DNA from: Cyclobacteriaceae bacterium
Lineage (GTDB): Bacteria; Bacteroidota; Bacteroidia; Cytophagales; Cyclobacteriaceae
Assembly (NCBI GenBank): GCA_022842845.1
Contig: JALHOT010000003.1
Coordinates: 124,001 to 188,000, forward strand
Direction of reading: 5' to 3'
Length of the DNA: 64,000 bases
The stretch's first letter is position 1; every line of letters begins with the position of its first letter. Below are positions 1 through 9,551 of this stretch, piece by piece. The notes beneath the pieces are model-generated. The model saw only the letters and a list, made by a program, of their open reading frames with translations, ran no database searches and was not told the DNA's origin. A program made the position numbers and the translations under genes.

Positions 1-721
1 AAGGAAAGGCTACGCGTGGAAATTGATCAAGAAAGTTTTGAAAATCTGTAGAATAACTCTTTCTAGAATTACCAAGGCCACTATCAAACATACTATTTGA
101 AGCTTGCACGATTTCCTGACGCCCCTGCTTCGGATCATAGAGCTGAACTTCATCTGTCTTCATTAACAGATTCTGATTAGCCATAACACCAAAAAGCGGC
201 CCGTGAAAACTTTTAATCTTGGCTTCGTGCACCTGTTTATCGTTAATTAGAAATTTATAGGTGCTGCCTTTCTTAATAACCGTAAGCGAATTATAATCGT
301 AGGGCTTTACAACTTGCGAAACGGATTGTCTTATTACTTCATACTTTTTGCCTACTCTTTCTGAAATCAGAAAACCCTTATCGTTATTGTAAGTAAAAGT
401 GCAATAGCGGTCTGCTTCTGCATTCATATTAAAGCGTATGCCCATCCAGCCTGTATGATCACCCTTTAAGAAAATCATATTGGCGTGATAGACAACCTCG
501 TCATCTTCATGCAGGTCAAAAGACTTAAAGGTATGAATGGCACTGCCATACGCGTTCATGACTAAATGCCCCTCCTCGATACTGATACTATAGTTTTCGC
601 CCACACCCAAGAAGGGCCATTGATGTTGATTATTAGTAAAATCCTCTACAAAAGGTTGTATCTGACCTGTTGCAGAAAAAATCGTTAGTAAACTAATTGC
701 TAATGAATTGATGAGTTTCAT
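1..721 (-). CDS. Secreted protein with ConA/LamG-like fold, 3' end outside window
   Basis: The reading frame opens at an ATG at 721 and stays open to the window edge, giving about 240 N-terminal residues; the C-terminus is missing. Residues 1-19 (MKLINSLAISLLTIFSATG) look like a signal peptide, so the protein is exported. The rest is rich in predicted beta strands, with a pattern typical of concanavalin A-like lectin/glucanase domains: an early DFTNNQHQWP segment, then ADRYCTFTYNNDKGF, then YNSLTVIKKGSTYKFLIND and a GPLFGVMANQ strand. I infer a carbohydrate-binding or structural role and see no catalytic motif. The next gene is on the same strand only 8 bases upstream (stop at 730), so the two may be cotranscribed. 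The family assignment rests on the strand pattern, not on a named match. Confidence 0.75.
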   Translation of the reverse strand, partial: MKLINSLAISLLTIFSATGQIQPFVEDFTNNQHQWPFLGVGENYSISIEEGHLVMNAYGSAIHTFKSFDLHEDDEVVYHANMIFLKGDHTGWMGIRFNMNAEADRYCTFTYNNDKGFLISERVGKKYEVIRQSVSQVVKPYDYNSLTVIKKGSTYKFLINDKQVHEAKIKSFHGPLFGVMANQNLLMKTDEVQLYDPKQGRQEIVQASNSMFDSGLGNSRKSYSTDFQNFLDQFPRVAFP

Positions 722-729
722 TCTTTACA

Positions 730-1476
730 TTAATCATACCGTAACCTGCGATAGCCTATAGAAAAATCTACGCGTGTGGCGGATCGCTTATTATCACCCC
801 TGTCTAATAGTTGATTGATACGAATTCCGCCAAAAATATTTTTACTGGTACACACATTCACTGTGAGGTTTACAAAGAATGGTCTCGGATAGCCTACAAT
901 TCTTTCATACCTGTTTCTATCGCTACTGTGTTTAACACCTGCACCGATATCCCAATTCAAGAAACCATCAAGCCAAACATCTTTGTTAAGCAAATAGCTG
1001 GCTTTAACTGCTGGCCCTATATGCAAATAGTAACCATTGGGCTCAAGGGTATAGGCAGTATTATCCCCAAAAATATAATCACCAAAACTTAAACCTGGTG
1101 CTACTATTAACCTATCCTCCGAAACGACATTGTAGTATGATTGGAACCAACCTAACAAGCCAGAAGTAAACACCTGGGTATTTGTGGTGGACTTTCCGTA
1201 ATTTAATATTCTCCAAATCAAATCACCGGCCCAGGGATTTTCCCAATAAAAACTGATCTCTCCCTTTTCATGGTCAACCTCTGCTATTGATGCGTTTATG
1301 GTAAATCCATTAACCGAGGTAGTACCCTTACCACTAATTGAAGTGTACCTAAGCATCCAGTTAACATAAGCATTATCATATGGATTTCTGCCTTTGGCAG
1401 TTTGCAAGTCGGTAAAAGATTGAGCATTTACTTCACATGAAATAAAAAAAATAAGCAGCAGAAAGCAGCATTTCAT
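730..1476 (-). CDS. Hypothetical secreted protein, probable outer-membrane beta-rich protein
   Basis: 248 residues from the ATG at 1476. A longer frame reaches 1563 through a non-ATG start, but the 1476 start places a clean signal peptide (MKCCFLLLIFFISCEVNAQ) at the N-terminus and is preferred. The mature part alternates aromatic and polar residues (YVNWMLRYTSISG, YYLHIGPAVKASYLL, WLDGFLNWDIGAG) and ends in a strand with a terminal aromatic (VDFSIGYRRLRYD). This pattern resembles a small outer-membrane barrel. I do not recognise a named family. It ends 8 bases before the start of the gene covering 1-721 on the same strand, so the pair may form one transcript. The function is unknown. Confidence 0.7.
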   Translation of the reverse strand: MKCCFLLLIFFISCEVNAQSFTDLQTAKGRNPYDNAYVNWMLRYTSISGKGTTSVNGFTINASIAEVDHEKGEISFYWENPWAGDLIWRILNYGKSTTNTQVFTSGLLGWFQSYYNVVSEDRLIVAPGLSFGDYIFGDNTAYTLEPNGYYLHIGPAVKASYLLNKDVWLDGFLNWDIGAGVKHSSDRNRYERIVGYPRPFFVNLTVNVCTSKNIFGGIRINQLLDRGDNKRSATRVDFSIGYRRLRYD

Positions 1477-1568
1477 AAAGAGGGTCTTTAGGTGGATTGA
1501 GCTACAATGATCAAGAGACACAAATAAACCAGATGCTGATAGCAGCACCTGGTTTCCTTGCAAGTCAA

Positions 1569-3176
1569 TTATTTATCAAGGTTTACACGTACAAACCAGA
1601 GCACACTTCCCTTTTTGTTTTCTCCCAAAAAACTAACCTGGTTGGTGTTGGTAAACTTCAGATAATTAAGCGTGTTGTAGTGTACAAAATTTTCGCCTTT
1701 ACCATACTCTGTGTATTTATCAAATGTGCCTGTTGCTAAATTGATCTTACCCATTTTTGGAACCGCCAAAGGCTTTTCTACTATCAGATCCAGTTCTTTC
1801 ACCTGTTTGGTTGATACATTATCGAAGTACGACCAATATAAAGACTTGCCATCTGAACTGAATTCAAAGAACTGTCCATCGGGGGCGATGCTCTTTTGTT
1901 TCTTGTTCATGGTGTACTGCGAAATCAGTTGTCCCTTGCTATCGAAATGGAACATAACCAGATCTTCATACTCTCTACCAATAGCCTGGCCTTTAGCATT
2001 GCGCAACATTCCATAATTCTGTCCTGACAATATCATCTCACCAGTTGGACCAATAGAGGCATTGGTAAATACGATGCGTCTTCCATTATATGGTTCTCCC
2101 TTCTTTCCATCCGGTTGTGCTTTCAACTTCGCTTTGAAGTCTTCCATAGAAGTGCTTGAAACAAATTCTACTTTGTTGTTCTTAACTTTAGCCAGCTGGA
2201 AGCGTGGCCATTTCTTTTTCTCATCAGCATAGTCTAAACGATTGTGATAGTAATCTTCTGCCTCGTCATTAGAGGGTCCGTAAAAATATACTGCTCCATC
2301 ACTGGCCAATAAGAAGTCTTCAATCTTCCAAATACTATTAGGAGAGTTAAAGGTAATTCTGTCTAGCAACTTGCCATCATAGGATACACGCACATACGTA
2401 TACTCTGTGGCTGACTTTCCCCAAATTTTTGGACCTGTGTAGCGCTTCTCTTTAAAAGTGGCAAACACAGCGATGTAATCTGTTCTGTCAGCATCTTCTT
2501 CGGAAGGATAACCGTAAGAAGCAACTAAGGCTTGTGGTGTTTCAAAGTTCAAGGTAACATCAGCGAGTTTGGTAAGGTTGATGTCATACTTCAATACATG
2601 AAAATTCATCATGTGGTTGTAGGGGCCACCCTTTACACTTCCTTTTTCCCCAGCCAAAATCATGGCTGTTCCATCATTTTGGTTTTCAATATGATCGTGA
2701 TAAAAAAGTTTTTTATCATCATCTGTTTTGGCTTTCAACTTACCTTCAACACTTACGTTAAAGTCGTACATAAGCTTGAGCCAATTGTAAGAAAATCGGG
2801 TTACCTTTCTTTTCAACACCAATGTGCCCATCATATTTGGCTCCACATAAAGCCCTTCTACTTCATATTCTTCGCCTTTGTAGCGCTTAGGCTTATACTT
2901 GGCAGGCATATCTTTTTCAAGATTGACTACCTCCTCTGATTCATTCACCAGATTAAAATTGTAATCAAATGTGTAGGTGATGAACTTCGCTTGATTGCGT
3001 TTAGCCCTTACTCGATAAACAAAGCTTAGCTGTTGTTGTGCCTCATCATTTTCGACTAATTGAATAAAACCTTTCATGGCCTCTTTCGAAACTTCATGGG
3101 TTTTCTCTATATCCACTGTTTGGGAAAAAACGGAGAAACTGCACAAAAGCAGCCAAAAAATTACTTGGGTCTTCAT
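1569..3176 (-). CDS. Hypothetical secreted protein, beta-propeller-like
   Basis: 535 residues from an ATG at 3176, with a signal peptide (MKTQVIFWLLLCSFSVFSQ) predicting export. The mature part has repeated beta-rich blocks, each with a conserved aspartate/glycine turn and an aromatic strand (DGAVYFYGPSNDEAED, GEMILSGQNYG, DGKSLYWSYFD, VSFLGENKKGSVLWFVRV). This is what a degenerate beta-propeller looks like, but no family can be named. There is no T9SS sorting domain at the C-terminus. The start codon lies directly beside a 17-base perfect inverted repeat in the upstream region. The neighbouring genes to the left are also secreted proteins of unknown function. Confidence 0.72.
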   Translation of the reverse strand: MKTQVIFWLLLCSFSVFSQTVDIEKTHEVSKEAMKGFIQLVENDEAQQQLSFVYRVRAKRNQAKFITYTFDYNFNLVNESEEVVNLEKDMPAKYKPKRYKGEEYEVEGLYVEPNMMGTLVLKRKVTRFSYNWLKLMYDFNVSVEGKLKAKTDDDKKLFYHDHIENQNDGTAMILAGEKGSVKGGPYNHMMNFHVLKYDINLTKLADVTLNFETPQALVASYGYPSEEDADRTDYIAVFATFKEKRYTGPKIWGKSATEYTYVRVSYDGKLLDRITFNSPNSIWKIEDFLLASDGAVYFYGPSNDEAEDYYHNRLDYADEKKKWPRFQLAKVKNNKVEFVSSTSMEDFKAKLKAQPDGKKGEPYNGRRIVFTNASIGPTGEMILSGQNYGMLRNAKGQAIGREYEDLVMFHFDSKGQLISQYTMNKKQKSIAPDGQFFEFSSDGKSLYWSYFDNVSTKQVKELDLIVEKPLAVPKMGKINLATGTFDKYTEYGKGENFVHYNTLNYLKFTNTNQVSFLGENKKGSVLWFVRVNLDK

Positions 3177-3177
3177 A

Positions 3178-3229
3178 CTGTATAATTTATACAGCTAAAG
3201 TAAAGAGCGCTCAAACGGCATTAAATGCC
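3178..3229. repeat. Cluster of three perfect palindromes upstream of the gene at 1569-3176
   Basis: Three perfect inverted repeats sit in 52 bases of intergenic DNA. CTGTATAA-T-TTATACAG is at 3178-3194, GAGCGCTC at 3205-3212, and GGCATT-A-AATGCC at 3217-3229. The first begins one base upstream of the minus-strand ATG at 3176. They could be operator half-sites for a dimeric regulator, or hairpins in the 5' leader of the downstream gene. Nothing in the sequence decides between these. Confidence 0.5.
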
Positions 3230-3323
3230 ATGCAGCGGGTATTTGTTATACCATGCTCTGGGTATATTCCTTTAAAATAGAGCAGAATTTACAATTGGTC
3301 TACCTAGATCTGGGTAGCTATTC

Positions 3324-3986
3324 TCATGCTATGGCTTCTTTCAAAAAAGTATTTAAAAGCATGATCTCTTTACAAATAGTCGTTACCTGTTTGATGAACT
3401 TCTTGTCCTTTACCTCTTCATCAGTAAACGCATGCGACACCACGAAACTTTTATGCTTTAATAGATCTATATGTTCATGATCTTTGGGATAGCTTTTAGG
3501 AGCCGTTTTTAGCTTATCAAAGTCATCAAGTCCTTCGAAGTATTTCTTGAACTGTTTGCTCTTTAGGATTTTCAAAAACTTATCAGCACTGTAGTCAATT
3601 TCCTGCCTGATTTTAGCCAGCTTCTCTGCATCTGGCATATAAAAGCCACCAGCAATAAAACTTTTATTGCCAGGCTCAAGGTGAATGTAATAGCCTGGCT
3701 CCTGATCCATTTTTCCCTTTGGAGAAAAACCTGCTCCCATATTCACTTTATAGGGGCGCTTGTCTTTACTAAATCGAACATCTCTGTAAATTCGGAAACC
3801 CATTTTACGTGGATTGAGCCCACCAAGGCTTTCATCGAACTTAATCAATTCTTTGTGCAGCAACTCCAAAAAATCTTCAAACTGAACTTTTGCATCTAAA
3901 TACTTCGGTTTATTCTTCTCAAACCACTCCCTGTTATTGTTCTTAGCAATTGCCTTTAAAAAGGAAAGTATAATGCCTATATCCAT
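3324..3986 (-). CDS. DUF2461 family protein (TIGR02453-like)
   Basis: 220 residues from an ATG at 3986. The sequence has the DUF2461 hallmarks: an N-terminal FLKAIAKNNNREWFEKNKPKY segment, the central GFRIYRDVRFSKDKRPYK block, then GYYIHLEPGNKSFIAGGFY and a conserved late MPDAEKLAKIRQEID helix. Family members are cytoplasmic single-domain proteins of about 210-230 residues, so the length is normal. No biochemical function is established for the family. It lies 30 bases downstream of the histidine kinase gene on the same strand and may be the last gene of the murF-kinase-DUF2461 run. Confidence 0.88.
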   Translation of the reverse strand: MDIGIILSFLKAIAKNNNREWFEKNKPKYLDAKVQFEDFLELLHKELIKFDESLGGLNPRKMGFRIYRDVRFSKDKRPYKVNMGAGFSPKGKMDQEPGYYIHLEPGNKSFIAGGFYMPDAEKLAKIRQEIDYSADKFLKILKSKQFKKYFEGLDDFDKLKTAPKSYPKDHEHIDLLKHKSFVVSHAFTDEEVKDKKFIKQVTTICKEIMLLNTFLKEAIA

Positions 3987-4016
3987 ACTACATTAGTTTA
4001 GTATCAATTGTTACGA

Positions 4017-5318
4017 TTACTTTAGTAAAGGAATTCTTATTTCAAAAGTGCTTCCGATGCCTGGTTGAGATAAAACCGTAATGGTGCCACTTAGTTTATG
4101 AGCTGCCTCTTTGGTGATGAATAAGCCAAGGCCACTTCCCGAAGAAGTATCTGATGCTCGGTAAAACATCTCGAATATTTTATTCAGATGCTGATCTGCT
4201 ATACCAACACCATTATCTGCAACCGTATATATCAACCAATGCAAATCTTGCTTTGCAGACAACTTAATATACTGATCTGCTTTTGAGGTATCATGATACT
4301 TTATAGCATTAGCAATAAGATTACTTAGCATCGTTTTCCATCGATGTTTATCTGAAAGCGTGATAAAATCGGGCAATAGGTCAACATCAAAGCGTATGTT
4401 CGCTGATCCTACATTAAACTCTAAGCTTTCGATAATTTCATGAGTAAGGTTATACAAATTAACCGGCTGAGCTAGTGCGTCTGTACGGATATTACGGGAA
4501 TACTCAATGATGTCTTTGATGAAAGCATCCTGTGCCTGTATGCGATCTTGAATCATGGCCATGTATTCTACCAATTCTTCTTTGCTATTGGAAAACTTAG
4601 CCAGGTTGGTAAGTCCTAAAATAGAACTTAGGGGTGAACGTAAATCATGCGATACACTATAAACAAATCCATCCAACTCCTGATTCAGTTTAGTGAGTTG
4701 AATATTTTTTTCAGTAACAGCCCTTTCTTTTTCAATCAAACCAATTTCTGATTGGCGGTGTAATCTTGCCAAAAAATACACAATGAGTATGGAAATGGTG
4801 ACGGCTATCAGGTAGTTGAGGGCCAGACTTATTTGTATATACGCTAAAGGTAAGGCCTTTTCATAAGGCGCAAATAAATCTGTAAAACTTGAAATCAGAA
4901 ACAAGAAAAAAGTACTGAATACTATACTAATACTGGCCCATGAGTTTCTAAAGCCAATCATGGCAAAAGGCACTATGCTTAACGGAACAAAAATTAATAT
5001 CACACCCGTTTCGAAAGGATCGCTCACCGAGGCGAAAAAGATGGCAATTCCGGCACCCAGTAAAACAATAATTTTTCCTAATAAGAATTTTCCTTTGCGA
5101 ATCAGCTGCAAAGAAATAATAGGAGCGATAAAAATGGCTGAATAAAAAGGTAGTGCAAAATAAACACCACTGGCAACATCCAGCACCGTGTAAATAAGCG
5201 ATACAGCCATTGATGTCAGGCATAGATAGATCGTAAGGCGTAAACGTTTTACCTCGCTCTCCGAAATAGAGGGAGGTAAGTGCGGTAAAAACCTGGTTGA
5301 AATATCCGTGTTTAGCAT
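4017..5318 (-). CDS. Membrane-bound sensor histidine kinase
   Basis: 433 residues. About six hydrophobic segments occupy residues 27-185 with no large periplasmic loop, followed by a short coiled linker. The kinase core is complete: phospho-acceptor His224 in SVSHDLRSPLSS, N-box NLIANAIKYH (about 333-342), G1 box DNGVGI (368-373), F-box region FEMFYRAS and G2 box GSGLGL (394-399). It should autophosphorylate and pass phosphate to a response regulator, but none is encoded nearby, so it is an orphan kinase here. The membrane part is likely to sense a membrane or lipid-soluble signal. It starts 15 bases after the stop of murF, so the two are probably cotranscribed, which hints at a link to cell-wall status. 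Confidence 0.9.
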   Translation of the reverse strand: MLNTDISTRFLPHLPPSISESEVKRLRLTIYLCLTSMAVSLIYTVLDVASGVYFALPFYSAIFIAPIISLQLIRKGKFLLGKIIVLLGAGIAIFFASVSDPFETGVILIFVPLSIVPFAMIGFRNSWASISIVFSTFFLFLISSFTDLFAPYEKALPLAYIQISLALNYLIAVTISILIVYFLARLHRQSEIGLIEKERAVTEKNIQLTKLNQELDGFVYSVSHDLRSPLSSILGLTNLAKFSNSKEELVEYMAMIQDRIQAQDAFIKDIIEYSRNIRTDALAQPVNLYNLTHEIIESLEFNVGSANIRFDVDLLPDFITLSDKHRWKTMLSNLIANAIKYHDTSKADQYIKLSAKQDLHWLIYTVADNGVGIADQHLNKIFEMFYRASDTSSGSGLGLFITKEAAHKLSGTITVLSQPGIGSTFEIRIPLLK

Positions 5319-5333
5319 TTGCCGAGATAACCT

Positions 5334-6617
5334 TTACAAATAGTCAAGCACGCTTTCCAAGCCTATACCTCGAGAGGCTTTGATTAAAATAGTAGCGCCT
5401 TCAATAGGTCTGCCTTTCAGGTGATTTAAAAGATCTTCCTTCTTTTCAAAATAGAAGGCATGAGGCAGATGCTTGCTGGCAGCTTGCATCAAACTTCCAC
5501 AGAGATACACTTCATCAAAACCTTTTTGTGCCAACAATTCACCCATTGCTGCATGCTCCTTCTCTGCCTCCTCTTCTAATTCAAACATATCTCCTACGAT
5601 GGCCACTTTTTTAGCAGCCTCCATACTGGCTAAGTTTTCAATCGCAGCCTGCATAGAACTTGGGTTGGCATTGTAAGCATCCAGCACTATAACATTCGAT
5701 CCCTTCTTTACAATTTGAGAACGCATGTTGCCGGGAGTATACTCGGCAATGGCCTGGTTAGCAGCCTGATGATCAACACCAAAGAATTTAGCAATACATA
5801 AGGCGGTGGCAATATTCTCGAAGTTATAAGCGCCTGCCAATTTGCTCACTACCTCAGCGCCATTTTCAGCCTTAATCCGAACAAAAGGATCTGCCCCGAT
5901 CAGTTCGCAATGATAATAGTCACCAGCTTGCGGATAGAAATAAGGCTTCGCGAAACGCTTAGCCATATTACTTAAAATAGGATTTATCGAATTAATAAAA
6001 ACGGTTCCGTTATGGGTGATTAAATGGTGATAGAGTTCAGATTTGCCCCGTACAATATTATCGAAACCTCCAAAAGTACCAATGTGTGCTTTGCCAATAT
6101 TAGTTATAAAGCCATGCGTGGGATTAGCTATTGAACTTAGCAAAGCGATCTCTCCTACATGGTTCGCTCCCATTTCTACTACAGCTACTTCTATACTGCT
6201 GTCGATTGCCAATATAGTGAGGGGTACTCCAATATGATTATTTAAATTTCCCTTGGTAGCAAACGTTTTTAACTTCTTACTCAAAACAGCATGCACCAAC
6301 TCCTTGCTGGTGGTTTTTCCATTAGAGCCTGTTAAACCAACAATTGGAATATTAAGTTGACTGCGATGATGACGCGCCAAGTTTTGAAGGGCCTCTAATC
6401 CATCCTTCACCACAATATATCTTTCATCTTTTGCAAAAGCTTCTTCGTCTACCACAGCATAACGCGCACCTTTGGCCAGCGCCTCTGCAGCAAAAGCATT
6501 GGCATTAAACTTTGGGCCCTTCAGCGAAAAGAAAATGGAGCCAGCTTCAATATGTCTGGTATCAGTTGAAACCTTCCTGCTTTCCAAATAATGCTTGTAG
6601 AGTGTTTGGATGTCCAT
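5334..6617 (-). CDS. murF: UDP-N-acetylmuramoyl-tripeptide--D-alanyl-D-alanine ligase MurF
   Basis: 427 residues from the ATG at 6617. A TTG 30 bases further upstream would add ten residues unlike the family, so it is rejected. MurF joins D-Ala-D-Ala to UDP-MurNAc-tripeptide in the cytoplasm, using ATP, and finishes the peptidoglycan precursor. Seen here: the N-terminal VSTDTRHIEAGSIFFSLKG substrate-binding block, the ATP loop GLTGSNGKTTSKE (P-loop residues 97-103), VVEMGANHVGEI, the NIGKAHIGTFGG segment, and VLDAYNANPSSM with the Mur-ligase Asn pattern. Unlike many bacteria, murF is not in a dcw cluster here; a histidine kinase follows after 15 bases. A divergent secreted-protein gene starts at 6695. 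Confidence 0.96.
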   Translation of the reverse strand: MDIQTLYKHYLESRKVSTDTRHIEAGSIFFSLKGPKFNANAFAAEALAKGARYAVVDEEAFAKDERYIVVKDGLEALQNLARHHRSQLNIPIVGLTGSNGKTTSKELVHAVLSKKLKTFATKGNLNNHIGVPLTILAIDSSIEVAVVEMGANHVGEIALLSSIANPTHGFITNIGKAHIGTFGGFDNIVRGKSELYHHLITHNGTVFINSINPILSNMAKRFAKPYFYPQAGDYYHCELIGADPFVRIKAENGAEVVSKLAGAYNFENIATALCIAKFFGVDHQAANQAIAEYTPGNMRSQIVKKGSNVIVLDAYNANPSSMQAAIENLASMEAAKKVAIVGDMFELEEEAEKEHAAMGELLAQKGFDEVYLCGSLMQAASKHLPHAFYFEKKEDLLNHLKGRPIEGATILIKASRGIGLESVLDYL

Positions 6618-6694
6618 GCGTACTTTTGATAAAAATCGATGCGCCAAGATAACAGAGCTAAAGGCTTAATCGTTAGTGAAGGGATATAAATATC

Positions 6695-8818
6695 ATGCGA
6701 TTCTGTTTACTTTTCATTTTTATATCTACGCAGGCCGTTGGTCAGTACGCCTATGAGGCAGATTTTTCCATTCCCGTACAAAATCGGGAGGGCGAAACCA
6801 TGCTGCTGCCTTGGGTAGGAGGACTTAATTCAGTACAGGTAAACACACTTGATGTTGACCATGATGGCACAGAAGATCTTGTACTTTTTGAACGAAGTAA
6901 CAATAAGGTTTTAGTTTTTTTAGTCAAAAACAAGCAGTATCAATACGCACCCGATTTCGAAGCATATTTTCCTGTAGACATCAATAACTTTTTGATTCTA
7001 CACGATTACGATGGCGATGGCCTCAAAGATATATTTACCGGCAACCCCTTGGGCATTAAGCTCTATAGAAATGTAAGCCAGGGCGATTTCCCCAACTGGC
7101 AGCCTGTACTTTTTGGTAATAGCTCCGTTATTCTAACTACCGGTTTTTCAGGTAAGGTCAACATTCAACTGCAAGCGGATGATGTACCCGCTATTGCAGA
7201 TGTGGATAGTGATGGTGACCTGGATATTCTCTGCATGAATTTTTCAGGCAACGGAAAAATTGAATATCATAAAAATACAGGAACAGCCTCAGCACCCGAC
7301 TATGTAAGAATCACTCAAAACTGGGGTGGCATCACCGAATGCAGCTGTGGTGTGTTTGCCTTCAATAACAATAGCTGCAATAGTGCAGGAAGAGGACAAC
7401 ATGCCGGAGGTAAGTTTTTAATGTTGTTGGATGTCAACGCTGACCAAAAAAAGGATTTAATCTTTTCAGAATCGACCTGCGATAAGCTATACCTATTCAT
7501 CAATGAGGGCAATAACGAAAACCCTATCTTTTCGACTGCTTCCATTTTCCCGCAGGGTCTTCTGGGTAATGGAGTATATCCTGTTGCCTTTTACGAAGAC
7601 CTTACTTTCGATGGCATAAAGGACTTAGCCATTTCTTCAGGTGTTTTTAGCAGGAGCGATGATACAACCGATTTCTCGCAATCGTTACGAGTATTTAAAA
7701 ATAACGGCACTACCTCTTTGCCCACTTTTACTTCTGCTGAAATGTTCTTACAAAACGAAATGATTGATGTGGGTGAAAATGCCGTACCCACCTTTTTTGA
7801 TTATGATGGAGATGGAGATGATGATCTCTTTGTAGGCAAATTGGGCTCGCTGCAGAACGGCCTTTTTAGTGCCGGCATTACACTTTATAAAAATACAGGC
7901 ACAAACAGCAACCCAGCTTTTGAATATGTATCAGATGATTTTAACAATTTATCAAGCTACAACCTCTACAACCTCAAACCTCAGTTTATTGATGTGAATA
8001 CTGACGGCAGCGTAGATCTGGTGTTTACAGCCACTAATCAATCCGGTCAAACTTCTCTTTATTATATAGCAAATACCAATAACCGGGGTCTTACTCTTGC
8101 CAATCAACTAAGTGAAACAAACTTATCGGTCTTCTTCAATGAAAACGTGCACCTCACTCACATCAATACTGATGGTCGCCCGGATTTGCTGATCGGGAAA
8201 GCCAATGGTGCGGTTGAGTATTGGCGTAATACAGGAAACGGGCAGCCAGCATGGCAATTAGAAAGTAATGCCTTTCTGGGGCTCACACAAAGTTTTTTAC
8301 GACAGAACCCCTCCATCTTCATTGGGGATTTAAATCAAGATAATCAAAGCGACTTAGTTCTGGGACTGCAAGATGGAAGCATCAGCATCTTAAGCAACTA
8401 CAAAGCCTACAACAATTTTGACAATGCCCAGCAAGACATAGTGCGGAACACCATCAGCAGGCAGTTTGAATCAAGAAATTTTGGTGGTCCTCTTTGGTTA
8501 AGTCAGTTGCGTATAGGCAGCAAATTTTCATTGTTGCTTGGCAATAGTGTGGGTGGTTTACAACTACTAAGTCCTATAAAAGAAGGGACCAATTTTTCCA
8601 TATTCCCTAATCCACTTGAAAAAGCACAAGTACTTAAAATAGAGAGCACCACAGGCGGCATGGCATCACTGATTAATGCTACTGGACAGACAATCAGTAC
8701 CTGGCTAGTGTTGAAGGGGAATTCTGAATATTTACTACCTAATATGCAAGCCGGTGTATATTTGCTCCGCTTTTCTGGTAATGGCATTATTATTACCCGA
8801 AGACTGGTAGTATACTAA
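6695..8818 (+). CDS. FG-GAP/VCBS repeat protein with type IX secretion sorting domain
   Basis: 707 residues. A signal peptide (MRFCLLFIFISTQAVGQ) is followed by about nine calcium-loop FG-GAP/VCBS repeats, recognisable as DxDxDGxxDL motifs: DVDHDGTEDLVLF, HDYDGDGLKDIF, ADVDSDGDLDIL, FDYDGDGDDDLFVG, IDVNTDGSVDLVF, INTDGRPDLLIG, GDLNQDNQSDLVLG and others. They should fold as a beta-propeller that binds calcium. The last 75 residues form a type A T9SS sorting domain: FSIFPNPLEKAQ, then a G-linked strand, then LPNMQAGVYLLRF and a basic RRLVVY end. The protein is therefore predicted to be secreted or anchored at the cell surface by the gliding/T9SS machinery, which is not encoded in this window. 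It is divergent from murF. Confidence 0.93.
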   Translation: MRFCLLFIFISTQAVGQYAYEADFSIPVQNREGETMLLPWVGGLNSVQVNTLDVDHDGTEDLVLFERSNNKVLVFLVKNKQYQYAPDFEAYFPVDINNFLILHDYDGDGLKDIFTGNPLGIKLYRNVSQGDFPNWQPVLFGNSSVILTTGFSGKVNIQLQADDVPAIADVDSDGDLDILCMNFSGNGKIEYHKNTGTASAPDYVRITQNWGGITECSCGVFAFNNNSCNSAGRGQHAGGKFLMLLDVNADQKKDLIFSESTCDKLYLFINEGNNENPIFSTASIFPQGLLGNGVYPVAFYEDLTFDGIKDLAISSGVFSRSDDTTDFSQSLRVFKNNGTTSLPTFTSAEMFLQNEMIDVGENAVPTFFDYDGDGDDDLFVGKLGSLQNGLFSAGITLYKNTGTNSNPAFEYVSDDFNNLSSYNLYNLKPQFIDVNTDGSVDLVFTATNQSGQTSLYYIANTNNRGLTLANQLSETNLSVFFNENVHLTHINTDGRPDLLIGKANGAVEYWRNTGNGQPAWQLESNAFLGLTQSFLRQNPSIFIGDLNQDNQSDLVLGLQDGSISILSNYKAYNNFDNAQQDIVRNTISRQFESRNFGGPLWLSQLRIGSKFSLLLGNSVGGLQLLSPIKEGTNFSIFPNPLEKAQVLKIESTTGGMASLINATGQTISTWLVLKGNSEYLLPNMQAGVYLLRFSGNGIIITRRLVVY

Positions 8819-8867
8819 CCCTAATTGTCGTGCAGTGGCTTCGACAAACATCATCCAACAGTAATAA

Positions 8868-9521
8868 ATGAATTCAATTGCCTTTCTTTTCGACATGGAC
8901 GGTGTGCTGGTGGACAGCAATCCCTTCCATAAAATTGCGCTCAAAACTTTTTGCAAAAAACATGGCCATGACCTGAGCGAAGAACAACTGCATGAAAAAA
9001 TTTATGGGCGTACCAACCGCGATTGGATTACAAACGTGTTTGGGCACCTACCCGAAGATCAGTTAAAAGCCTTCGCCAATGAAAAAGAGGCGCTCTTCAG
9101 GGATATCTACAAAAACGATGTGCAGCCCCTTCATGGCTTGATTTCATTCCTGGATCAATTAGACAAATACCATATTAATAGAGCCATTGCCACCTCAGCC
9201 CCACGAGCCAATGTTGACTTTACCCTACAACACACCGGTATAGGGCCTTACTTCAACACCATATTAGATGAGTCATTTGTAAGCAAAGGCAAGCCAGATC
9301 CTGAAATCTACCTCAAGACGGCTGCAGCCCTTGGCTTCGATCCGGAAAATTGTATTGTATTTGAGGATTCGCTCTCCGGCATTGCGGCCGGCAAGGCTGC
9401 AGGATGCAAGGTGGTAGGGATCAGCACCACGCACCAGGCAGCAGAATTGACAGAAAGTGACCTAGTAATCGCTGATTTTACAGGAATTAATGCATTGGAG
9501 CTCATCAAAAAGCTTTTCTGA
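8868..9521 (+). CDS. HAD-superfamily phosphatase, beta-phosphoglucomutase-like
   Basis: 217 residues. All four HAD motifs are visible: motif [11 protein letters not shown] (nucleophile Asp9 and acid Asp11), motif II IATSAP, motif III Lys in [10 protein letters not shown], and motif [17 protein letters not shown]. The helical cap is inserted after motif I, as in the beta-phosphoglucomutase / phosphoglycolate phosphatase group (subfamily IA). It is a cytoplasmic Mg-dependent phosphohydrolase or phosphomutase; the substrate cannot be read from the sequence. It lies 49 bases after the secreted VCBS protein and before the ribosomal cluster, with no clear operon partner. Confidence 0.9.
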   Translation: MNSIAFLFDMDGVLVDSNPFHKIALKTFCKKHGHDLSEEQLHEKIYGRTNRDWITNVFGHLPEDQLKAFANEKEALFRDIYKNDVQPLHGLISFLDQLDKYHINRAIATSAPRANVDFTLQHTGIGPYFNTILDESFVSKGKPDPEIYLKTAAALGFDPENCIVFEDSLSGIAAGKAAGCKVVGISTTHQAAELTESDLVIADFTGINALELIKKLF

Positions 9522-9551
9522 AAGGATTTATCCACATTTTTCTAAAACGCT

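Noticed and set aside
811-1092. Plus-strand open frame of 93 residues opposite the secreted gene at 730-1476
   Set aside because: It lies entirely inside the supported minus-strand gene, shows no signal or motif, and has skewed composition; it is a shadow frame.
3253-3480. Plus-strand frame of 75 residues over the gap and the end of the DUF2461 gene
   Set aside because: It overlaps the DUF2461 coding region on the other strand and has no family-like sequence.
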